Assembly (NCBI GenBank): GCA_902635865.1
Contig: CACPPD010000004.1
Coordinates: 1 to 48,964, forward strand
DNA from: an uncultured Pelagibacteraceae bacterium
Lineage (GTDB): Bacteria; Pseudomonadota; Alphaproteobacteria; Pelagibacterales; Pelagibacteraceae
DNA length: 48,964 nt
Direction of reading: 5' to 3'
Shown here piece by piece: positions 35,282 to 46,436 of this stretch. Below the pieces are notes generated by a model. That model was not told the DNA's origin and did no database searches. It saw only the letters and a program-made list of their open reading frames with translations. Both the position numbers and the translations under genes were made by a program. Position 1 is the stretch's first letter. Each line of letters starts with the position of its first letter.

Positions 35282-36215
35282 AGAATTAAAAATATTATTA
35301 TCTGCGCCCCGTGGATTTTGTGCTGGGGTAGAAAGAGCAATTGAAATAGTAGAAAAATCGATACAAAAGTTTGGTGCTCCAGTTTATGTGCGTCATGAAA
35401 TTGTACATAACAAACACGTAGTAGATGATTTAAAAAATAAAGGGGCAATATTTGTTGAAGAGCTGGAGGAGATAAAAGATAAATCAAGACCAGTAATTTT
35501 TTCAGCACATGGTGTTCCAAAAAAAATACCTGAAGATGCAAAAAATTTTAAAATGACTTATGTGGATGCCACATGTCCACTTGTTTCTAAGGTCCATAGA
35601 GAAGCAGAAAATCTTAATAAAGCTGGTTACCATATAATTTTAATTGGTCATGAAAATCATCCAGAAGTAATTGGAACTATGGGTCAATTAAATGAAGGTT
35701 CTATAGATCTAATCCAAAATGAGGAAGATGCTACAAACTATCAAAATAATGTGGACAAAAAAATAGCATATATTACTCAGACTACTTTATCAGTTGATGA
35801 TACAAAAGAAATAATCAAAATTTTAAAAACCAATTTTCCTAACTTAAAAGAACCAATGAAAGAAGATATTTGTTATGCAACTACTAACCGTCAAATGGCA
35901 GTAAAAAATATTGCAAAAAATTGTGATATGTTTTTTGTTATTGGAAGTAGGAACTCTTCAAATTCTGTTAGACTAGTTGAAGTGGCAAAAAAATCAGGGT
36001 GTGAAAATTCACAACTTATTCATTCAGAAAGCTCAATACCGTTTGATCAAATAGAAAATTGCAATACTATAGGTATATCTTCAGGAGCATCTGCGCCAGA
36101 AATATTGGTTGAAAATTTTATTAATGATTTAAAAAATAAATTTTCTATAAGTATCGATGAAGTTGAAATAATTAAAGAAGATGTAGTATTTAAAGCTCCC
36201 AAAAAATTAAATTAA
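35271..36215 (+). CDS. ispH: 4-hydroxy-3-methylbut-2-enyl diphosphate reductase
   Basis: IspH is the last MEP-pathway enzyme, a 4Fe-4S protein making IPP and DMAPP. The cluster cysteines are Cys17 (APRGFCAGVERAI), Cys102 (VDATCPLVSKVH) and Cys201 (EDICYATTNRQ). Glu in the TQTTLSVDDT region and SSNSVRLVEVA complete the family pattern. Length is 314. It starts inside blh and is followed after 2 nt by thrB; the ispH-thrB-rnhA order is common in alphaproteobacteria. Confidence 0.97.
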   Translation: MKNKELKILLSAPRGFCAGVERAIEIVEKSIQKFGAPVYVRHEIVHNKHVVDDLKNKGAIFVEELEEIKDKSRPVIFSAHGVPKKIPEDAKNFKMTYVDATCPLVSKVHREAENLNKAGYHIILIGHENHPEVIGTMGQLNEGSIDLIQNEEDATNYQNNVDKKIAYITQTTLSVDDTKEIIKILKTNFPNLKEPMKEDICYATTNRQMAVKNIAKNCDMFFVIGSRNSSNSVRLVEVAKKSGCENSQLIHSESSIPFDQIENCNTIGISSGASAPEILVENFINDLKNKFSISIDEVEIIKEDVVFKAPKKLN

Positions 36216-36217
36216 AA

Positions 36218-37183
36218 ATGGCTGTCTATACAAAAATAAATCAAAAAGAAATTAATATTATTAATAAACATTTTAATATTGATAAAGTAATAAGTTTTAA
36301 AGGTATCAAACAAGGAATAGAAAATACAAATTATCTTCTTAAATCAAAAAAGAAAAAATACATTTTAACTATATTTGAAAAAAGAGTTTTACAAAAAGAA
36401 ATACCTTTTTTTATGAAATTGATGGATAATTTAAATAATTCAAAAATAAATTGTCCTAAGCCTCTTAAAACTAGAAACAATAAATATCTTATTAAATTGA
36501 AAAATAAAACTGCATGTATTGTATCATTCTTAGAAGGTAAAGATAAAAAAATATTAAATATAAATGATTGTTATACAGTTGGTAAAACAATTGCTCGAAT
36601 GCATGTGGTCACAAATAAAATGAAGCTTAATCGAAAAAATTCGATGGGTATTAAGAATTTAAAACCTTTGTTGGAAAGTATTAAATTTAAGTCAAAAAAG
36701 TTTTCGAATTTAAAAGTATTCTTAAACAATAACCTAAAAGATATTAATAGATATTGGCCTAAAAAATTGCCCAAAGGTGTTATCCATGGTGACTTATTTA
36801 TAGATAATATCTTTTTCAAAAAAAATAAACTTTCTGGAATTATTGATTTCTACTTTGCCGCTAATGATTATTTTATGTATGAAATTGCTATATGCATCAA
36901 TGCTCTTTGTTTTGATCAACAAAAGAGAAAATTCCATTTAAATAAGAATAAAATTGAAAATTTAATCAAAGGGTATGAAAGTGTTAAAAAAATTTCAATG
37001 AAAGAAAAAAAATCTATAAATATTTTGTGTAGAGGTGCAGCATTAAGATATTTATTAACAAGATTGTATGACTACTCAAATACACCAAAAACAGCATTGA
37101 TTAAAATTAAAGATCCTAATGAATATTATCAAAAATTACTTTCTCATAATAATTTAAGTTCATTTAAAGATTATTTAAATTGA
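36218..37183 (+). CDS. thrB: Homoserine kinase (ThrB, APH-fold type)
   Basis: This kinase phosphorylates homoserine for threonine synthesis. It belongs to the phosphotransferase (APH/choline kinase) fold used by alphaproteobacterial ThrB, not the GHMP family: GIENTNYLLKS at the N-terminus, catalytic loop GVIHGDLFIDNIFFKKNKLSGIIDFYFAANDYFMYE. Length is 321. Threonine synthase lies less than 1 kb away on the opposite strand, strengthening the call. It overlaps rnhA by 1 nt. Confidence 0.92.
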   Translation: MAVYTKINQKEINIINKHFNIDKVISFKGIKQGIENTNYLLKSKKKKYILTIFEKRVLQKEIPFFMKLMDNLNNSKINCPKPLKTRNNKYLIKLKNKTACIVSFLEGKDKKILNINDCYTVGKTIARMHVVTNKMKLNRKNSMGIKNLKPLLESIKFKSKKFSNLKVFLNNNLKDINRYWPKKLPKGVIHGDLFIDNIFFKKNKLSGIIDFYFAANDYFMYEIAICINALCFDQQKRKFHLNKNKIENLIKGYESVKKISMKEKKSINILCRGAALRYLLTRLYDYSNTPKTALIKIKDPNEYYQKLLSHNNLSSFKDYLN

Positions 37184-37608
37184 TGATTACAATTTATACA
37201 GACGGTTCTTGTTTAACAAATCCAGGTAATGGTGGATGGGCTGCAATTATAAATGATGGAAAAGAAATAAAAAAAATTAGTGGTAACGAAAAAAATACAA
37301 CAAATAATAGAATGGAGTTGTTAGCCCCAATTAATGCATTGAAAAATATGAAGCCTGGTATTGAAATAAAAATATATACTGATTCTCAATATGTAAAAAA
37401 TGGAATAACTGAATGGATTAATACTTGGTTAGCTAATAATTGGAAAACCTCAAAAAAAGAAGATGTTAAAAATAAAGATTTATGGATTGATCTATATAAT
37501 TTAAATAAATCGCTTAATATTCAATGGAATTGGGTTAAAGCTCATGATGGAAATCCTTTAAATGAAGAGGTGGACTTACTGGCTAAAAAAGCAGCAAATT
37601 TAGATTAA
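37183..37608 (+). CDS. rnhA: Ribonuclease HI
   Basis: The active-site Asp in YTDGSC, Glu in NNRMELLAPINAL, Asp in IYTDSQYVKNGI and the C-terminal VKAHDGNPLNEEVDLLAKKAA identify RNase HI. At 141 residues it lacks extra domains. I use ATG 37183 (MITIYTDGS), which overlaps the thrB stop as TGATG, rather than the TTG one codon earlier. It overlaps the convergent peroxiredoxin gene by 9 nt. With rnhB the window has both RNase H types. Confidence 0.96.
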   Translation: MITIYTDGSCLTNPGNGGWAAIINDGKEIKKISGNEKNTTNNRMELLAPINALKNMKPGIEIKIYTDSQYVKNGITEWINTWLANNWKTSKKEDVKNKDLWIDLYNLNKSLNIQWNWVKAHDGNPLNEEVDLLAKKAANLD

Positions 37609-38088
37609 TTTTAAAAAATTTTTAGCTGCTGAAATTTCACAAGTGGCAGTATCTTCTTCTACTTGTATTTTCATTACAACATTATCGTCAATTAACATTG
37701 TATATCTTGCTGACCTCATTCCCTGACCCCGATCGTATCTATCTATTTCTGCTCCGATTGATTTAGTAAATTCGCAATATGGATCTGCAGCCATAAATAT
37801 TTTATCTTCAACTTTTTGACTATCACCCCATGCTTTCATCACATTTGGATCATTAACTGAAACACAAATAATTTTTGTAACCCCTTTATTCTTTGCTTCC
37901 TCATAATTATTAACATACCCTGGAAGATGTTTTGCGGAACAAACTTTTGTAAATGCTCCAGGAACACCAATCACAATTGTTTTATGATTCTTAAAAACTT
38001 CTGCTGTAGTTATTTTTTTGGCTACTCCATTTGAGTCTAAATAATAAAATTCTGAATTTGGAAGTTGTTCCCCTTCTTTAATTTTCAT
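37600..38088 (-). CDS. Peroxiredoxin (Prx5/AhpE-like, redoxin family)
   Basis: The 162-residue thiol peroxidase has the Prx5-type active site GVPGAFTKVCSAKHLPGYV with the peroxidatic Cys, followed by ICVSVNDPNVMKAWGDSQ and RSARYTMLIDDNVV. A typical Thr two residues before the Cys appears as Lys-Val here (TKVC), a small deviation from TPTC. It removes hydrogen peroxide or alkyl peroxides. It is the last gene of the cox-surf1-thrC run, overlapping thrC as ATGA. Confidence 0.9.
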   Translation of the reverse strand: MKIKEGEQLPNSEFYYLDSNGVAKKITTAEVFKNHKTIVIGVPGAFTKVCSAKHLPGYVNNYEEAKNKGVTKIICVSVNDPNVMKAWGDSQKVEDKIFMAADPYCEFTKSIGAEIDRYDRGQGMRSARYTMLIDDNVVMKIQVEEDTATCEISAAKNFLKLI

Positions 38089-39467
38089 TTTATTTTACCT
38101 TTTATATAGTTTTGAATTTTTTCTAAATTATTTTCAACTATATCATATTCTTCTTTTTCATTCAAAATAAACTCAAGTTCTTTTGGTAAATCAGATTTTA
38201 AATTAATGGCTTTAGTAACAGCGCCAGGAAATTTACATGGATGAGCAGTTGCTAGCACAATATTATTTCCCTTTAATTTATGTTTGTCGAAAGCACCATA
38301 TCCAATTGCTGTGTGTGGATCTAAAACTACAGAAAATTTTTCATACACCTTTTTAATAACATCCAAAGTCTCATTCTCATTCAGACTAGCGGATAAAAAA
38401 TTTTCTTTAATTTTATTTAATTTATCATCACCAATTAAATATTTTCCATTCTCTCTAATATTTTTCATATCTAATGAAGTCTGTTTATCATCCTCATTAT
38501 TAAGATCGAATATAAGTCTCTCAAAATTACTAGCTATTTGAATATCCATACTAGGAGAAATAGTTTCTGAAACCTTTTCTGCTTCATAACTACCTTTTGA
38601 TATTGCTCTATGTAAAATGTCGTTTCGATTAGTTGCAACAATTAATTTATTAATTGGCAAGCCCATTTTTTTGGCTAAATATCCAGCATAAACATCTCCA
38701 AAATTTCCTGTTGGTACTGAAAAATTTGTTGGTTCACCGGTATTTTCAACCAATGAATAACTATAAAAATAATAAACACTTTGAGCAATAATCCTCGCCC
38801 AATTAATAGAGTTTACCCCTGACATTTTGATATCATTTGAAAACTGCTTATCTGCAAACATAGATTTAACCAAGTTTTGGCAATCATCAAAATTTCCCTT
38901 TATAGCTAAATTAAATACATTTTCATATTTACCTGTTGTCATTAATTTTCTTTGTACTGGTGAAACACGATTGTCTGGATGAAGCACAAAAATATTAACA
39001 TTTTTTTTACCTTTAATTGCATCAATTGCTGCAGCACCAGTGTCTCCAGATGTTGCAACAACAATATTAATTTTTTGATTTTCATTGTTTAGGTAATATT
39101 CGTAAAAGTTACCTAAAAGTTGCATAGCAACATCTTTAAAAGCTAAAGTAGGGCCATGAAATAATTCTAATATTGTTTTGTCTCCAATCTTTATGAAATC
39201 TACAACGTTGTCTTTTCTAAATGTGGAGTAAGATTTATCAATAATTTTACTCATTTCAGATTCAGGCATAAAATTACCAATAAATGGATAAACAATTTTT
39301 TTTGCTAACTCTGAATAACTAAGTTTTTTTAAATCTCTAATTTCATTTTCCCCATATTTCACTAATGTTTCTGGAATAAATAAACCTCCATCATCGGCAA
39401 GACCTTTAATGAAAACGTCTTTAAATTCAAAGGTTTTTGATGTGTCTCTTGTACTTACGTATCTCAT
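38085..39467 (-). CDS. thrC: Threonine synthase
   Basis: ThrC converts O-phosphohomoserine to threonine with PLP. The N-terminal MRYVSTRD, DGGLFIPE, the PLP-lysine segment HGPTLAFKDVAMQLLG, ATSGDTGAAAIDA, and NSINWARIIAQSVYYF are diagnostic of the class with a longer N-terminal domain. Length 460. It abuts surf1 with no gap and overlaps the peroxiredoxin gene. Its partner kinase thrB is in the convergent operon. Confidence 0.96.
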   Translation of the reverse strand: MRYVSTRDTSKTFEFKDVFIKGLADDGGLFIPETLVKYGENEIRDLKKLSYSELAKKIVYPFIGNFMPESEMSKIIDKSYSTFRKDNVVDFIKIGDKTILELFHGPTLAFKDVAMQLLGNFYEYYLNNENQKINIVVATSGDTGAAAIDAIKGKKNVNIFVLHPDNRVSPVQRKLMTTGKYENVFNLAIKGNFDDCQNLVKSMFADKQFSNDIKMSGVNSINWARIIAQSVYYFYSYSLVENTGEPTNFSVPTGNFGDVYAGYLAKKMGLPINKLIVATNRNDILHRAISKGSYEAEKVSETISPSMDIQIASNFERLIFDLNNEDDKQTSLDMKNIRENGKYLIGDDKLNKIKENFLSASLNENETLDVIKKVYEKFSVVLDPHTAIGYGAFDKHKLKGNNIVLATAHPCKFPGAVTKAINLKSDLPKELEFILNEKEEYDIVENNLEKIQNYIKGKIK

Positions 39468-40121
39468 TTAATAATTTTTTTTCCTAAAATATAAATATAT
39501 TAAAAGAATTGAAATCGCCATAGAAAACCAAGTAATTGCGTACTTCTTATGATTATTTGAAATTTTAGCAGTAATCACTCTTGGTTTTGGAATTTTATAA
39601 TCACCGTTTAAATAAATGACATACTCTGAAAAATTTCTACCAGTAAATTTTAAAATGTCTTCTCTATTAAGAGTAAACCAATAATTTTTTTCAATATCAT
39701 TTTCGGGCTTGAATGTGCTTGGTTTAGTTTGAAGCATAAGAGTTCCGACTATTTGATTTTGATCAACTAAATTTATTTCAGGTAGGTCTTTTTTTTCAAA
39801 AGGTATCCATCCCCTATTCACTAAGTAATTTTCATCACCAATTTTAATTGGATTTATTACCTCAAATCCAGGTTTCCCTGCATCATTTAAATTGTATAAG
39901 TAAATTTGTTTATCAAAATCAATATCTCCACTTGTCTTTATTCTAAGAAAGTTTTTTTTTTCAATGTTGGATAATTCCACTGGGTCGTTTTTTAGAGAAT
40001 TTTCTATTTGCTCAATTAATTCTAATTTCCAATTTAATCTATAAATTTGCCAAAACCCTAGAGAGAGAAGAGTTAAAATAATAAAATAAACAAATACTGA
40101 AAATAGAAATTTATTCTTCAA
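39468..40121 (-). CDS. SURF1-family cytochrome oxidase assembly protein
   Basis: SURF1 assists heme a insertion into cytochrome oxidase subunit I. The protein has two terminal transmembrane helices, the N-terminal one followed by LGFWQIYRLNWK (family pattern LGxWQxxRxxxK). A periplasmic core follows with VNRGWIPF, and a C-terminal YAITWFSMAISILLIYLYF. Translation begins at TTG (40121); no nearby ATG precedes the membrane helix. 217 residues. It sits between coxC and thrC. Confidence 0.9.
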   Translation of the reverse strand: MKNKFLFSVFVYFIILTLLSLGFWQIYRLNWKLELIEQIENSLKNDPVELSNIEKKNFLRIKTSGDIDFDKQIYLYNLNDAGKPGFEVINPIKIGDENYLVNRGWIPFEKKDLPEINLVDQNQIVGTLMLQTKPSTFKPENDIEKNYWFTLNREDILKFTGRNFSEYVIYLNGDYKIPKPRVITAKISNNHKKYAITWFSMAISILLIYLYFRKKNY

Positions 40122-40130
40122 GGATAAATA

Positions 40131-40919
40131 TTAACTTCCCCAAATATATATTGCAGCAAATAAAAATAGCCACACTACATCAACAAAATGCCAGTACCAT
40201 GCAGCCGCTTCAAATCCAAAATGATGATCTTTAGTAAAATGACCAAGTCTTCCTCTCCACAAACATACTGCTAAAAATATCGTTCCAATTATAACATGAA
40301 AACCATGAAAACCTGTTGCCATATAAAATACAGCCCCATAAATATGGCCTGAGTAAGTAAAAGTAGCGTGATGGTATTCGTATGCTTGCAATAATGTAAA
40401 AAAGAAACCAAGGATTACTGTTAAGGTTAACCCTTGAATAAATCCTTTTCTATCATCTTCTAATAAAGAGTGATGGGCCCAAGTGACAGTTGTTCCTGAT
40501 AATAATAAAACTAAAGTATTTATCAAAGGAATGTCCCAAGGATCAAATGTTTCAATATCTTTTGGTGGCCATACATTTCCAACAAATTCATTTGGAAACA
40601 AACTTATATCAAAGTAAGCCCAGAACCATGCAACAAAGAACATTACCTCTGAAGCAATAAATAAAGTCATTCCATATCTATGATGAATTTGAACAACAGG
40701 AGTGTGATGACCTTGATGTTCAGCTTCAATTACAACATCTCTAAACCACATATATGCACCATAAATTAATAAAGCTAAACCAAGATACATTCCCCATGAA
40801 ATACCGTTATGCATATAAAAAATTGCACCTATAGCTAATACTAAGCATGCAAAAGATGTATAGATTGGCCAGGGACTTGGGTCAACTAAGTGGTAATCGT
40901 GTTTTTTTTCTGCTGACAT
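40131..40919 (-). CDS. ctaE: Cytochrome c oxidase subunit III
   Basis: Subunit III of aa3 oxidase has seven predicted membrane helices in 262 residues. Family blocks include FIASEVMFFVAWFWAYFD, LLLSGTTVTWAHHSLLEDDR, QAYEYHHATFTYSGHIYGAVFYMATGFHGFHVIIGTIFL and FEAAAWYWHFVDVVWLFLF. It follows ctaG after 9 nt in the usual alphaproteobacterial order. Confidence 0.97.
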   Translation of the reverse strand: MSAEKKHDYHLVDPSPWPIYTSFACLVLAIGAIFYMHNGISWGMYLGLALLIYGAYMWFRDVVIEAEHQGHHTPVVQIHHRYGMTLFIASEVMFFVAWFWAYFDISLFPNEFVGNVWPPKDIETFDPWDIPLINTLVLLLSGTTVTWAHHSLLEDDRKGFIQGLTLTVILGFFFTLLQAYEYHHATFTYSGHIYGAVFYMATGFHGFHVIIGTIFLAVCLWRGRLGHFTKDHHFGFEAAAWYWHFVDVVWLFLFAAIYIWGS

Positions 40920-40928
40920 TTTTCGTGA

Positions 40929-41462
40929 TTATGATTGTTTATAGTAATCTGTCGAGAAAAAAGTGTACGACATAGTTACATCTTGTAGACTTTTTGTAGT
41001 TGGATCGTTCACAAGGTCAGGGTCTAAATAGAAAGTCATTACGAAAGTTGCCTTCTCTCCTGCCTTCAATTCTTGTTTTTCAAAACAAAAACATCCTAAT
41101 TTACTATAATATTTACCAAAACTTGCGGGTGACACGTTAAAACTAGCAACACCATAAGTCGTTTCGTTTCCTAAGTTCTCAACTTCAAATTCTATTCTGT
41201 TGACCTGGCCAACCTTTACATCAATCACGTTTGATTTTGCTTTAAAATTCCATTCAAGATTGTTTACATTTGTATCAAACCTCACGCTAACAACCTTATC
41301 TAATACTATTTTAGGAGCTTCTTTAGATACCTGCGTTGTTCCACCAAAGCCTGTAACTCTACAAAACAAATCATACAAAGGTACTGCCGCAAAAGACAAT
41401 CCCAGCATAAGGACAAAAATCCCAGCCAAAAGTAAAGGAGTTAATGTTTTGCCTTTAATCAT
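40929..41462 (-). CDS. ctaG: Cytochrome c oxidase assembly protein CtaG/Cox11
   Basis: Cox11/CtaG delivers copper to the CuB site of subunit I. It has an N-terminal membrane anchor (LLLAGIFVLMLGLSFAAVPLYDLFCR) with the conserved CR after it, then a periplasmic immunoglobulin-like domain with the copper ligands in KLGCFCFEKQELKAGE and a C-terminal SYTFF block. 177 residues. It starts with an ATGA overlap with the microprotein gene upstream. Confidence 0.95.
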   Translation of the reverse strand: MIKGKTLTPLLLAGIFVLMLGLSFAAVPLYDLFCRVTGFGGTTQVSKEAPKIVLDKVVSVRFDTNVNNLEWNFKAKSNVIDVKVGQVNRIEFEVENLGNETTYGVASFNVSPASFGKYYSKLGCFCFEKQELKAGEKATFVMTFYLDPDLVNDPTTKSLQDVTMSYTFFSTDYYKQS

Positions 41463-41584
41463 ATCTGTCTGTCAAATACTCCAACGTTGTATAAAGTAAA
41501 AATAAATAAAAATACCATAAATGCTAAGATTGCTATAGCAGTGATAATATTTTTTTTCTTTGTTTTTTTGTCAGGTGTTATCAT
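41459..41584 (-). CDS. 41-residue single-pass membrane microprotein in the cox operon (CoxF-like position)
   Basis: Between ctaB and ctaG a short frame encodes 41 residues: a basic N-terminus (MITPDKKTKKKN), one transmembrane helix (IITAIAILAFMVFLFIFTLY) and a short tail NVGVFDRQI. Its ATG overlaps the ctaB stop as ATGA, and its stop overlaps the ctaG start as ATGA, so translation is coupled on both sides. Rhizobial cox operons have a small CoxF-type gene in the same place. I infer that this is the counterpart, but no sequence motif proves it. The topology predicts the N-terminus in the cytoplasm. Confidence 0.78.
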   Translation of the reverse strand: MITPDKKTKKKNIITAIAILAFMVFLFIFTLYNVGVFDRQI

Positions 41585-42492
41585 AAAATTTTATCAATTA
41601 AAAAAAGAACAAAAATTAAAAATAAGTACAAAATTGAATATCCAAAGATAGATTTTGCTTTTTTTGCATCAAATTTATTTTTTTTAAATTTATAAAGGTC
41701 GAAACATAAATAATTATAATAAATTGTCAAAATTAATGATGGAATTAAAAAAGTTATACCCACAAAGCCAATAGCATAAGGTAAAACAATTACTGGTAAC
41801 ATTGTTAAAGAATAAACAAATATGTTTAATTTTGTGCTCTCAACGCCATTTGTAAGTGGAAGCATTGGAATCTTCGCTTTTTTGTAATCATCTGATTTAT
41901 ACAAACTTAAAGCCCAAAAATGTGAAGGCGTCCAAAAGAATATAATCAAAAAAAATGTAATTGGCTCAAAAGTCAAAGAATTGGTAGCTATAGTCCAACC
42001 AATCACAGGGGGTAATGCTCCTGCAGCTCCTCCGATTACTATATTCTGTGGAGTTTTTCTTTTTAACCAAATTGTATAAACAAATACATAAAACAAAATA
42101 GTAAAAAATAATAAACTAGCTGATATTCTGTTTGAATAATAATCAAGCGCAATTACAGAAAAGATCGAAAGAGAAATTCCAAATACGAGTGCTTGATTTC
42201 TATTTACCTTGCCCGTTGGAATTGGTCTTAAACAAGTTCTTGTCATAAGGGCATCTAAATCTGACTCGTACCACATATTTAAAGCTCCAGCTGCTCCTGC
42301 TCCAATTGAAACTAAAATTATTCCAATGATTGCATCTTTTGTTGGAATTATATTTGGAGCCATTAACAATCCAACTGCACATGTAAAGATAACCAAAGAC
42401 ATTACTCTTGGTTTCATTAATTTAAATAATTCAGATAAATTAAAGGCGTCTTCTTGAGATAAGTTTCTATTTTTTAATTTAGACTTAATCAT
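41581..42492 (-). CDS. ctaB: Protoheme IX farnesyltransferase (heme O synthase)
   Basis: CtaB adds a farnesyl group to heme b to form heme O, the precursor of heme a. UbiA-superfamily aspartate motifs are visible: NMWYESDLDALMTRTCLRPIPTGK, and SLYKSDDYKKAKIPMLPL. LMKPRVMSLVIFTCAVGLLMAP at the start is typical. 303 residues with about eight to nine helices. It is between coxA and the microprotein gene. Confidence 0.96.
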   Translation of the reverse strand: MIKSKLKNRNLSQEDAFNLSELFKLMKPRVMSLVIFTCAVGLLMAPNIIPTKDAIIGIILVSIGAGAAGALNMWYESDLDALMTRTCLRPIPTGKVNRNQALVFGISLSIFSVIALDYYSNRISASLLFFTILFYVFVYTIWLKRKTPQNIVIGGAAGALPPVIGWTIATNSLTFEPITFFLIIFFWTPSHFWALSLYKSDDYKKAKIPMLPLTNGVESTKLNIFVYSLTMLPVIVLPYAIGFVGITFLIPSLILTIYYNYLCFDLYKFKKNKFDAKKAKSIFGYSILYLFLIFVLFLIDKIL

Positions 42493-42525
42493 TAATTTAA
42501 AGTTGAAAAATCTTGTTTGTTATAC

Positions 42526-44977
<2,452 letters not shown>

Positions 44978-45038
44978 TTTTTTACCCTATATAGAGTGTC
45001 TTTTAAAAAAATACACTTTTACTTTTAGCGACAAAATA
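44978..45038 (-). promoter_or_regulatory. Region upstream of the cox operon
   Basis: This 61-bp gap separates rsmE from ctaC on the minus strand. It contains a palindromic TATATA at 44988-44993, 10 nt before the ctaC ATG, that could be a -10 element. An AGTGT/ACACT inverted repeat with a 13-nt spacer lies next to it. No good -35 box is placed correctly, so this is only a candidate. Confidence 0.3.
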
Positions 45039-45737
45039 TCAATTAATGGCGTAATTTATGATCGATAGAGCTGAAATTACAGCGGTTTCAGATCTCAAGA
45101 TGTTTTCATTGATTCTAACAGACTGAACACCATTAAATTTGAGAATCTCTTCCCTCTCCTGCTCAGAAAAATCTCCTTCGGGCCCTATGATTACGCAAGT
45201 GGGTTTAGTTGTAAACTTTGTAGGATCTATTTTTGTATTAGCAGTGTTGAGGTCAGTAAATATTAAATCCATATCATTATTAAGAAAGCTTTTTAATTTT
45301 TGAGGATCCTCAATTGATGGAACTGTTATTCTATTTGACTGTTCGGCTGCTTCTATGATTACTTTTTCGAATCTCTCTTTATTTATCTTTCTAACAATCG
45401 TTCTTTCAAAGATAATTGGTAAAAACTTAGTTACACCAAGCTCTGTAGCTTTTTGGATCATGAAATTAAAGTAATTTGATTTAATTGGAGAGAAAGCTAG
45501 CCAGAGATCTTTTGTATTTTCTTTGTGTCTTAATTGTTTAGTAACATTAAATTCAACTATACTTTTTGTGATATTTGAAATTTTCGCTTCCCATTCACCA
45601 CTGCTATTAAAAAGAGAAAAAAATTCTTTCTCTTTAAGTCTCATAACTTTTGAAACATAATGAGATTGAGATTTATCAAGTTTGTCAGTCAAATTAAGAG
45701 ATAAACTTTTTGAATAAAATAATCTAATGTTACTCAT
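45039..45737 (-). CDS. rsmE: 16S rRNA (uracil-1498-N3)-methyltransferase
   Basis: RsmE is a SPOUT methyltransferase of 16S rRNA. The N-terminal PUA-like part contains SQSHYVSKVMRLKEKEFFSLFNSSGE. The knot domain shows IQKATELGVTKFLPIIFERT, EAAEQSNRITVPSI, CVIIGPEGDFSEQEREEI and LRSETAVISALSIINYAI, all RsmE signatures. 232 residues. Its ATG is 16 nt from the divergent haloacid dehalogenase start, so promoters must extend into coding sequence. Confidence 0.94.
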   Translation of the reverse strand: MSNIRLFYSKSLSLNLTDKLDKSQSHYVSKVMRLKEKEFFSLFNSSGEWEAKISNITKSIVEFNVTKQLRHKENTKDLWLAFSPIKSNYFNFMIQKATELGVTKFLPIIFERTIVRKINKERFEKVIIEAAEQSNRITVPSIEDPQKLKSFLNNDMDLIFTDLNTANTKIDPTKFTTKPTCVIIGPEGDFSEQEREEILKFNGVQSVRINENILRSETAVISALSIINYAIN

Positions 45738-45753
45738 ATTGATAAGTTAGTTT

Positions 45754-46416
45754 ATGAAAAATATTAAAGCAATAATTTTTGATGCTTACGGGACCTTATT
45801 TGATGTCAATTCAGCTGCTGAAAAATGTAAAGATAAAATAGGTGATAAGTGGGAAGGTTTCGCCAATTATTGGAGAACAACACAATTAGAATATACTTGG
45901 CTAAGAAGTTTAATGAAACGTCATAAGGATTTTTGGCAAGTGACTGAAGAAAGTTTAGATAAATCTATGAAAGCCTATGAAATAGATTCTTCAATGAGAA
46001 ATAAATTATTAGATCTTTATAAAATTCTCTCACCATTTAAAGAAGTGCCTGAAGTTTTAAAATCATTAAAAGATAAAAATTTAAAACTTGCTATTCTTTC
46101 AAATGGTACTCCATCCCTTCTTAATCAATTAGTTAAAAGTAATAATTTAGATAATTTATTTGATGATCTCTTTTCAATAGAGGAAGTTGGTATTTATAAA
46201 CCGGACTCTAAAGTTTACGATATACCAATCAAAAAATATAATATCGAAAAAAATGAAGTTGCTTTTTTAAGTGCTAACACTTGGGATGTATCAGGTGGTG
46301 GAAATTACGGTTATAATTCTATTTGGGTTAATAGAAATAAAAATACTTTTGACAATCTAGATTATGTACCAAAATATCAAATCGAGGACCTTAGTAAGTT
46401 ACTTGATATAATATAA
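45754..46416 (+). CDS. Haloacid dehalogenase, type II (HAD superfamily)
   Basis: The sequence follows L-2-haloacid dehalogenases: the nucleophile Asp in IIFDAYGTLFDVNSAA, KLAILSNGTPSLLNQL, the KPDSKVYDI lysine, and SANTWDVSGGGNYGYNSIWVNR, which is specific for type II dehalogenases rather than generic HAD phosphatases. 220 residues. Substrate in the ocean could be natural haloacids, but that is inference. It is the first gene of a three-gene plus-strand unit with pirin and a quinone reductase. Confidence 0.88.
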   Translation: MKNIKAIIFDAYGTLFDVNSAAEKCKDKIGDKWEGFANYWRTTQLEYTWLRSLMKRHKDFWQVTEESLDKSMKAYEIDSSMRNKLLDLYKILSPFKEVPEVLKSLKDKNLKLAILSNGTPSLLNQLVKSNNLDNLFDDLFSIEEVGIYKPDSKVYDIPIKKYNIEKNEVAFLSANTWDVSGGGNYGYNSIWVNRNKNTFDNLDYVPKYQIEDLSKLLDII

Positions 46417-46436
46417 AAAATTCTTATGTACGTAAT

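Noticed and set aside
35011..35541. A 176-codon minus-strand frame over the blh/ispH junction
   Set aside because: It lies fully antisense to two genes with diagnostic motifs, and its translation has no recognisable domain.
44978..45038. AGTGT/ACACT inverted repeat upstream of the cox operon as an operator
   Set aside because: The arms are only 5 bp with a 13-nt spacer in AT-rich DNA; I kept the region only as a possible promoter.
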